NCBI GenBank assembly: GCA_934426255.1
Contig: CAKRYD010000019.1
Location: 1 to 46,890, forward strand
DNA length: 46,890 nucleotides
Source: an uncultured Bacteroidaceae bacterium
GTDB taxonomy: Bacteria; Bacteroidota; Bacteroidia; Bacteroidales; Bacteroidaceae
Direction of reading: 5' to 3'
Shown here in pieces: positions 42,024 to 46,890 of this stretch. The position numbers and the translations under genes are program-made. Within the stretch, counting starts at the first letter, position 1; each line of letters starts with the position of its first letter. The notes beneath the pieces are model-generated. The model did no database searches, was not told where the DNA came from, and saw nothing but the letters and a program-made list of their open reading frames with translations.

Positions 42024-43001
42024 TTACTTCTTGAATATTTCTTTGATACCGCCCAAGCTTCCCAATACACTTGAGGCCTCGTAAGGAATGTAAACGGTCT
42101 TGCCATCTTTGCCGCTAACCATTTCCTTTAATGTAGCTATATACTTCGTTGCAAGCAAATAGGACGCCGGATCTGTCTGGTTGGCTTTCACGGCTTCTGC
42201 AACAAGCTCTATAGCTTTTGCCTCGGCATTGGCTTGCAATATTTTAGCTTCAGCTTCACCCTGGGCCTTGAGTATTTGTGATTGTTTTTGAGCCTCGGCC
42301 TGGTTGATGAGACTTTGTTTTTCGCCCTCTGACTGTAGAATCGCAGACTGTTTCTCACCCTCGGCCCTCAATATCTCGGCACGGCGCGAACGTTCGGCCT
42401 GCATCTGTTGCTCCATGGCATCACGAACGGAATCGGGAGGAGTTATATCTTGAAGTTCTACGCGGTTGACTTTAACACCCCACTTGTTAGTAGCATCGTC
42501 CAGCACAGTCCGTAATTTCGAATTAATAATGTCGCGCGAAGTAAGGCTTTCATCCAATTCCAATTCACCGACAACATTGCGCAGCGTAGTCTGGGTCAGC
42601 TTTTCAATGGCGTTGGGAAGATTATCTATCTCATAAACTGCCTTTACCGGATCCATAATCTGGAAATATAGCAAGGCGTTAATTTCAGTTACCACATTAT
42701 CTTTAGTGATGACACTTTGCTTTGGAAAATCGTAGACTTGCTCCCTGAGATCAATCTTGCGGGTATTCTTGATAATGGCGTAGGTCTTGCCATTTGCCGC
42801 CTGGTAGGAAATGCGAGTACATATCTCGCGTGAACGGTCAATAAAAGGAAGAATAATGTTAAGCCCTGAAGCCAAAGTCCGGTCATAACGTCCCAAACGT
42901 TCAATTACTTCCGTCTCAGATTGAGGAACAATCTTGATCCCTTTTGATATTAGCACGATAACAGCTAATACAAGGATTCCTAAAATAGTAAGTGCACTCA
43001 T
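42024..43001 (-). CDS. SPFH/band-7 membrane scaffold protein
   Basis: 325-residue stomatin-like protein (QmcA/HflK-related). One N-terminal membrane anchor (LTILGILVLAVIVLISKGI) is followed by the SPFH domain (about 25-200: VIERLGRYDRTLASGLNIILPFIDRS, NVVTEINALLYFQIMDPVKAVYEI, LTQTTLRNVVGELELDESLTSRDIIN). A long helical region rich in Ala, Gln and Glu (RRAEILRAEGEKQSAILQSEGEKQSLINQAEAQKQSQIL) forms oligomeric coiled coils. Such proteins organise membrane microdomains. The partner NfeD gene is 12 bases upstream, the standard pairing. Confidence 0.93.
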   Translation of the reverse strand: MSALTILGILVLAVIVLISKGIKIVPQSETEVIERLGRYDRTLASGLNIILPFIDRSREICTRISYQAANGKTYAIIKNTRKIDLREQVYDFPKQSVITKDNVVTEINALLYFQIMDPVKAVYEIDNLPNAIEKLTQTTLRNVVGELELDESLTSRDIINSKLRTVLDDATNKWGVKVNRVELQDITPPDSVRDAMEQQMQAERSRRAEILRAEGEKQSAILQSEGEKQSLINQAEAQKQSQILKAQGEAEAKILQANAEAKAIELVAEAVKANQTDPASYLLATKYIATLKEMVSGKDGKTVYIPYEASSVLGSLGGIKEIFKK

Positions 43002-43013
43002 GATTTTATAGTT

Positions 43014-43490
43014 TTAGAAATTATCTGCTGAGGATTTGCCCGATGAGATGTCATTGATGCGCTTTACACTGAGAATAATGCTATCGATTCCTTCAATAAC
43101 AACCTTTTCTCCAATCTTGACAGGCTGATTGTCCGATGATACAGCCTGCCAATTATCGCCATCAACAATTACCCGTCCCGGACTATGTTCTTCAATTGGC
43201 TCCACTACATTTGCAATACGGCCAATAAGAGCCTCTGCATTGGTCTTGGGACGTGATTGGCTACGTTTGTCCAATCGATTGAGCAAAATAGGACGGATGA
43301 AAATAAACAGCAAAAGAGAACTGACTGCAAAGCCTACGACCTGCCATATTTCATTAAGTCCCAAAAGACTAACCAAAGCCGCCACAACCGAACCGACCGC
43401 AAAACATAGCAGAGCAAAAGTTGAAGATATAACAACCTCCAAGACAAAAAGTAATAATGCTATGCCCAGCCAAACATAAAACGCCATCAT
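43014..43490 (-). CDS. NfeD-like membrane protein
   Basis: 158 residues of the short NfeD type: two or three hydrophobic helices in the first about 75 residues (VWLGIALLLFVLEVVIS, FALLCFAVGSVVAALVSLLG, QVVGFAVSSLLLFIFIRPIL), then a soluble OB-fold domain (about 85-145: AEALIGRIANVVEPIEEHSPGRVIVDGDNWQAVSSDNQPVKIGEKVVIEGIDSIILSVKR). These proteins bind to stomatin-like partners and are nearly always next to them, as here. A second Met follows the first. Confidence 0.92.
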   Translation of the reverse strand: MMAFYVWLGIALLLFVLEVVISSTFALLCFAVGSVVAALVSLLGLNEIWQVVGFAVSSLLLFIFIRPILLNRLDKRSQSRPKTNAEALIGRIANVVEPIEEHSPGRVIVDGDNWQAVSSDNQPVKIGEKVVIEGIDSIILSVKRINDISSGKSSADNF

Positions 43491-43518
43491 TATTTTCTAT
43501 GATATAATTTGCCTTACT

Positions 43519-44739
43519 CTATTTCCACTGATAAAGCATATAATTGCCGGCTGCGAGGTTTACAGTCTGTACGCCACCGGATGCGACCTTGACAGTTTTC
43601 CCTGTTGGAAGCACACGTTTTAGTCCTTTTTCCATTCTAATGGTCACATTTTGTGCTTGATCAATGTCTCGGTTGAGTATCATCAAAAAATGATTCCGGC
43701 CATTGACAAAGTGCGAAACCAGCACACCCTGTCCGTCAGCCTCTACACTGTGTATTTTCGAGGGTAAAGTTGTAAGCCTCTTCGTTCCTTCGGGGATGTT
43801 TTCACCTGTATGACTTACATCTAAAGACTTTGCACCGAGAAATACCCATGCCAAATTTTGTATTTCGCGATTTAAGTTTTTCACCATATAATAAACATGC
43901 GTGCGTTTACCTTGGTCATCAATCGGGGCATTGTGAAAATTCCAAACAGTTGTTCCGGGTGTCCAATAAGTAAAATATTGAATGCATTGCGCTCCATAAG
44001 CAAGTGCACTGAAAGCCTCAATGCGCAAATGAGCATCGGTAGGTATAGGATAAGGGTCATGAGCTGTAGACAAGCAGAATGCCCAAAAAGGCTGACCCAC
44101 ACGCAACCCCACACGTCGCACATTCTCTAAATTATCATAGAATTGAGATCGAAGAATTACTTTTTCGCCTTCTTGGATAACAGGATAAAAGTCATAAGAA
44201 ATTTGTGACAAGTTAACCTCGTCTACGAACCTTTGCACATATTCTTCATAGGTTTTTGTTCCTAAATCTTTAGGTGACACAATACTTGGCAGCAAATTCA
44301 GATAAACTATATGGTTAGGATCGGCTTTATATACGCGATCTCGGAATGCCCGCAACTCAGAAAAGCCTGACGCAACGGGCTCATCGCGAAGGAACCAACC
44401 GGCGACCATCTTATCGTTTTTAAAACGGTTTACAGTCTCTTCTGTTTGCTTTTCGAGCTCGCCACAGGTTACCATGAGTTTTACACCAGTATTACGGCAG
44501 GCTTTCAAACCTTTAGCTACATCCTCGGCAGTACCAAAATGCGAAAATGAGATATTAAACCCCGCATTACGAAGTTCTTTATACCGTTCTGGAGTCAGAT
44601 TTTCATCACCTACAATAGAATACCAGGCCAATATTGGAAATTCCTTACCCGTCGGATTCTTATACGGTTTCTTCTCAACGGCATAGCCGCCTTGTAATAT
44701 TGCTATTGAGCAAAATATGGAAATCAAAAATCTTTTCAT
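43519..44739 (-). CDS. secreted TIM-barrel glycoside hydrolase, family uncertain
   Basis: 406 residues. A signal peptide (MKRFLISIFCSIAILQGGYA) is followed by a barrel with FPILAWYSIVGDENLTPERYKELRNAGFNISF, VAGWFLRDEP (Glu120 is a likely catalytic acid), LSQISYDFYPVI and QYFTYWTPGT. A small beta-sandwich (about 320-405) follows, with VSHFVNGRNHFLMILNRD, as in the accessory domain of GH42-like and related Bacteroidota enzymes. It is probably periplasmic or surface-exposed and acts on a glycan; substrate cannot be inferred. It lies 11 bases after the M18 peptidase gene and 28 before nfeD, so it is in the same operon. Confidence 0.75.
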   Translation of the reverse strand: MKRFLISIFCSIAILQGGYAVEKKPYKNPTGKEFPILAWYSIVGDENLTPERYKELRNAGFNISFSHFGTAEDVAKGLKACRNTGVKLMVTCGELEKQTEETVNRFKNDKMVAGWFLRDEPVASGFSELRAFRDRVYKADPNHIVYLNLLPSIVSPKDLGTKTYEEYVQRFVDEVNLSQISYDFYPVIQEGEKVILRSQFYDNLENVRRVGLRVGQPFWAFCLSTAHDPYPIPTDAHLRIEAFSALAYGAQCIQYFTYWTPGTTVWNFHNAPIDDQGKRTHVYYMVKNLNREIQNLAWVFLGAKSLDVSHTGENIPEGTKRLTTLPSKIHSVEADGQGVLVSHFVNGRNHFLMILNRDIDQAQNVTIRMEKGLKRVLPTGKTVKVASGGVQTVNLAAGNYMLYQWK

Positions 44740-44750
44740 ATAAAACAGAT

Positions 44751-46049
44751 TCAGAGATTATAAAACGTAGTAAACGCCTGCACAGCATAGTCTTGATCTA
44801 TAACAGCTCCTGTTTCCCGAATACTGTGCATCGCCCATATGGCATTGCCCATATCTACACCGCGAAGCGGAAGTTGCGCTGTAAGAATGTTGCCTAAAGT
44901 AGAGCCTCCAGCTATATCACTATGATTTACAAAATATTGAAACGGGACATTTGCCTTATTACATATCTCAGCAAAAACAGCCGCCGATTCGGCATCTGTT
45001 GCATATTTTTGATTTGCATTGTACTTGATTACAGGGCCTTTTCCCAACAATGGATGATTTGTCAAATCTTGCTTTTCTATGTAATTGGGATGCAAGCCGT
45101 GTGCATTATCTGCCGAAATCATAAATGATCGTTCAACAGCCTGGAAAAAGTTTTCAGGCGTACCACCTTCATTGAAATTAATCCGTTCTAACAAGCTACG
45201 TAACACTGGAGAATGTGCTCCTTGCTTTGTTCCACTTCCTGTTTCTTCATTGTCAAATATGGCCAGTACCTGTGTTGCATCAGAAACTTCACTATTACGC
45301 AAAGCTGACAAACCAGCATGAACCATTGAAAGGTCATCTAAACGTCCGCTGTTGATGAATTCATTATTAAGCCCAACAGTGCATGCCGGTGTAGCGTCAT
45401 ATAAATACAAATCGAAATCCAATATATCTTCCACGGCAATGTTCAACTCTTTTGCGACAAAACGAAGAAGGAGATTATTGTGTTCCAACTCATCTTTTAT
45501 ATAGCCTAGAACGGGAAGCATATCCTTTTGTTTGCTTAAAGGATTACCTTCATTGACAGAACGATTAAAATGAATGGCCAGATGGGGTATAATGAGCAAT
45601 GGACGTTTGATGTGCAAAAGGCGCGTTACAGGGCGAAGTGGATTACTGCCCTTCATGACAACACGACCCGCCAACGACAAAGGCCTATCAAACCACGTAT
45701 AAAGTATTGCTCCACCATATAATTCTGTGTTTAAGCTTATAATACCACCTTCTTTTACAATTTCAGGATGAGGCTTGATGCGGAAACACGGGGAATCACA
45801 GTGGGCTGCAATCAATCTGAAACCCACTTCGTGAAAAGGTTTGCGTCCCTTACGAAAAGCATAGAGCGACGAGCCATTTTTTGTAATATAGTAACCTTTC
45901 CCTTCTTCTAATTTTGGAAAAGGGTATGCACTATCAAGCTCAACAAAACCGGCAGCATTAAGCCTGCCCGTAATGTATTTTACAGCTAAGAAATTGACAG
46001 GTGACGCATCAAGCAGCGCCATTAAATCATTGATAATTGTTGTTCCCAT
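44751..46049 (-). CDS. apeB: M18 aspartyl aminopeptidase-like metallopeptidase
   Basis: 432-residue cytoplasmic dizinc aminopeptidase. Motifs in order: AHCDSPCFRIKPHPE (metal His and Asp), ELYGGAILYTWFDRPLSLAGRVV, LDDLSMVHAGL, FDNEETGSGTKQGAHSP (catalytic Glu pair), SADNAHGLHPNY and NHSDIAGGSTLGNILTAQLPLRGVDMGNAIWAMHSIRE. All M18 active-site residues appear intact. The Met at 46049 starts the conserved N-terminus; an upstream Met at 46088 would overlap purL by more than 30 bases. It lies 4 bases after the purL stop. The gene symbol is by family resemblance. Confidence 0.88.
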   Translation of the reverse strand: MGTTIINDLMALLDASPVNFLAVKYITGRLNAAGFVELDSAYPFPKLEEGKGYYITKNGSSLYAFRKGRKPFHEVGFRLIAAHCDSPCFRIKPHPEIVKEGGIISLNTELYGGAILYTWFDRPLSLAGRVVMKGSNPLRPVTRLLHIKRPLLIIPHLAIHFNRSVNEGNPLSKQKDMLPVLGYIKDELEHNNLLLRFVAKELNIAVEDILDFDLYLYDATPACTVGLNNEFINSGRLDDLSMVHAGLSALRNSEVSDATQVLAIFDNEETGSGTKQGAHSPVLRSLLERINFNEGGTPENFFQAVERSFMISADNAHGLHPNYIEKQDLTNHPLLGKGPVIKYNANQKYATDAESAAVFAEICNKANVPFQYFVNHSDIAGGSTLGNILTAQLPLRGVDMGNAIWAMHSIRETGAVIDQDYAVQAFTTFYNL

Positions 46050-46053
46050 TTTA

Positions 46054-46890
46054 CTACTTCTTGTGCGATTCAACCCAGCGACGAGCATTTACGAAAGCTT
46101 CTATCCAAGGAGTAATTTCGTCTGCCTTACGTTGCAAAGGATAAGTACCGCATTGCCAAGGATAGAAAGCACGCTCTGGGTGCGGCATCATAGCAAGATG
46201 ACGCCCGTCTGCACTACAAATCCCGGCAGCACTATAATCAGAACCATTAGGATTTCCGGGATACTCGTCATATGTATATTTTAGCACTATGTTATACTGA
46301 TCTTCAGGTAATGGTAACGAAAAACGGCCTTCTCCATGAGCAACCCAGACACCAAGTTTGTTTCCACTTAAGCTACCAAGCATTACACTTCTATTTGTCT
46401 GCACGGTTAATCCCAGATATGCGCTTTCAAATTTACCGCTAACATTATGCAACATCCGCGTCCGCTCCTTCTGCTCAGGATTAACTAAATTGAGTTCCAC
46501 CATAAGCTGACAGCCATTGCATACGCCAAGAGAGAGAGTATCCTCGCGCGCATAAAAACGATCAAGAGCTGCTTTCGCTTTTGGATTGTAAAGGAACGCG
46601 CCCGCCCAGCCTTTTGCTGAGCCTAACACATCTGAATTTGAGAAACCTCCACAGAAAACAATCATATTGATATCATCTAAGGTCTCACGCCCTGTGATAA
46701 GATCTGTCATCATAACATCTTTCACATCGAAACCGGCCAAATATAAAACATAGGCCATCTCACGCTCTCCATTCGTTCCCTTCTCACGAATTATTGCTGC
46801 ACGAATTCCTGATGGAGTTCTGCGATCAGGAGATATGCCGTATTGTGAAAGTTTCCCTGTAAAGTTTTTGTTATAAGAGAACTCTACCGG
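46054..46890 (-). CDS. purL: phosphoribosylformylglycinamidine synthase, C-terminal part (window edge)
   Basis: Partial gene; the 5' end lies outside the window. The 278 residues present form the glutamine amidotransferase domain of the large, single-chain PurL, which supplies ammonia for step four of purine synthesis. Motifs are RAAIIREKGTNGEREMAYVLYLAGFDVKDVMMTDLI, the nucleophile GVCNGCQLM, AHGEGRFSLP and MPHPERAFYPW with the catalytic His-Glu. The reading frame runs without a stop to the window edge, so internal Mets such as that at 46758 are not starts. It heads the tightly spaced genes that follow. Confidence 0.96.
   Translation of the reverse strand, partial: PVEFSYNKNFTGKLSQYGISPDRRTPSGIRAAIIREKGTNGEREMAYVLYLAGFDVKDVMMTDLITGRETLDDINMIVFCGGFSNSDVLGSAKGWAGAFLYNPKAKAALDRFYAREDTLSLGVCNGCQLMVELNLVNPEQKERTRMLHNVSGKFESAYLGLTVQTNRSVMLGSLSGNKLGVWVAHGEGRFSLPLPEDQYNIVLKYTYDEYPGNPNGSDYSAAGICSADGRHLAMMPHPERAFYPWQCGTYPLQRKADEITPWIEAFVNARRWVESHKK

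Overview
The window looks like a chromosome segment of a Bacteroidales bacterium, probably from the Prevotella/Bacteroides side. The signs are the Bacteroidota promoter signature (a -7 box TAnnTTTG, in several cases with TTG or TTTG about 20 bases upstream), SusC-like outer-membrane barrels, lipoproteins with a plain lipobox, a secreted CotH kinase, a serine-type sulfatase with its radical-SAM maturase, the HAD-hotdog menaquinone fusion known from this phylum, and one continuous str-S10-spc-alpha ribosomal cluster without adk or tuf. I saw no rRNA, tRNA, insertion sequence, prophage or CRISPR array. Species cannot be set from the sequence alone.

Layout. 85-6018 (minus): secreted esterase, small porin-like barrel, large TonB-receptor-like barrel protein, and an OmpA-type lipoprotein. 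Between the last two lies a degenerate tandem array of 22-23 bp units built on a near-palindrome. 6162-11449 (minus): a YkvA-like membrane protein with an AspT/YidE transporter, then a secreted metallo-beta-lactamase-fold protein with a CotH kinase-like protein. 11874-13231: two small lipoproteins around rpsO. 13362-31169 (minus): rpsL-rpsG-fusA-(S10, spc and alpha ribosomal genes, secY, map, infA, rpmJ)-rpoA-rplQ, one about 18 kb transcription unit with a good promoter at 31302-31272 and a terminator hairpin at 13346-13311. Two short genes, rpmJ and rpmD, lie inside it.

31825-36334: a compact sulfated-glycan module, with a secreted GH35/GH42-like hydrolase and an anaerobic sulfatase maturase on the plus strand, and a serine-type sulfatase converging on them with an 11 bp 3' overlap. 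A 21 bp inverted repeat sits just upstream of the hydrolase promoter. 36397-39097: miaB and, divergently, a HAD phosphatase-hotdog thioesterase fusion.

39303-46890 (minus): purL (cut by the window edge), an M18 aminopeptidase, a secreted TIM-barrel hydrolase, an NfeD-SPFH membrane pair and a WbsX-like protein, all with gaps of 4-28 bp. Next comes a GH5-like secreted protein that appears to have lost its catalytic nucleophile and carries a basic disordered tail of about 190 residues.

Most of the window is housekeeping DNA. The least explained items are the 22-23 bp array, the GH5-like pseudoenzyme with its tail, the operon joining WbsX to the NfeD-SPFH pair, and the inverted repeat of the sulfatase module.
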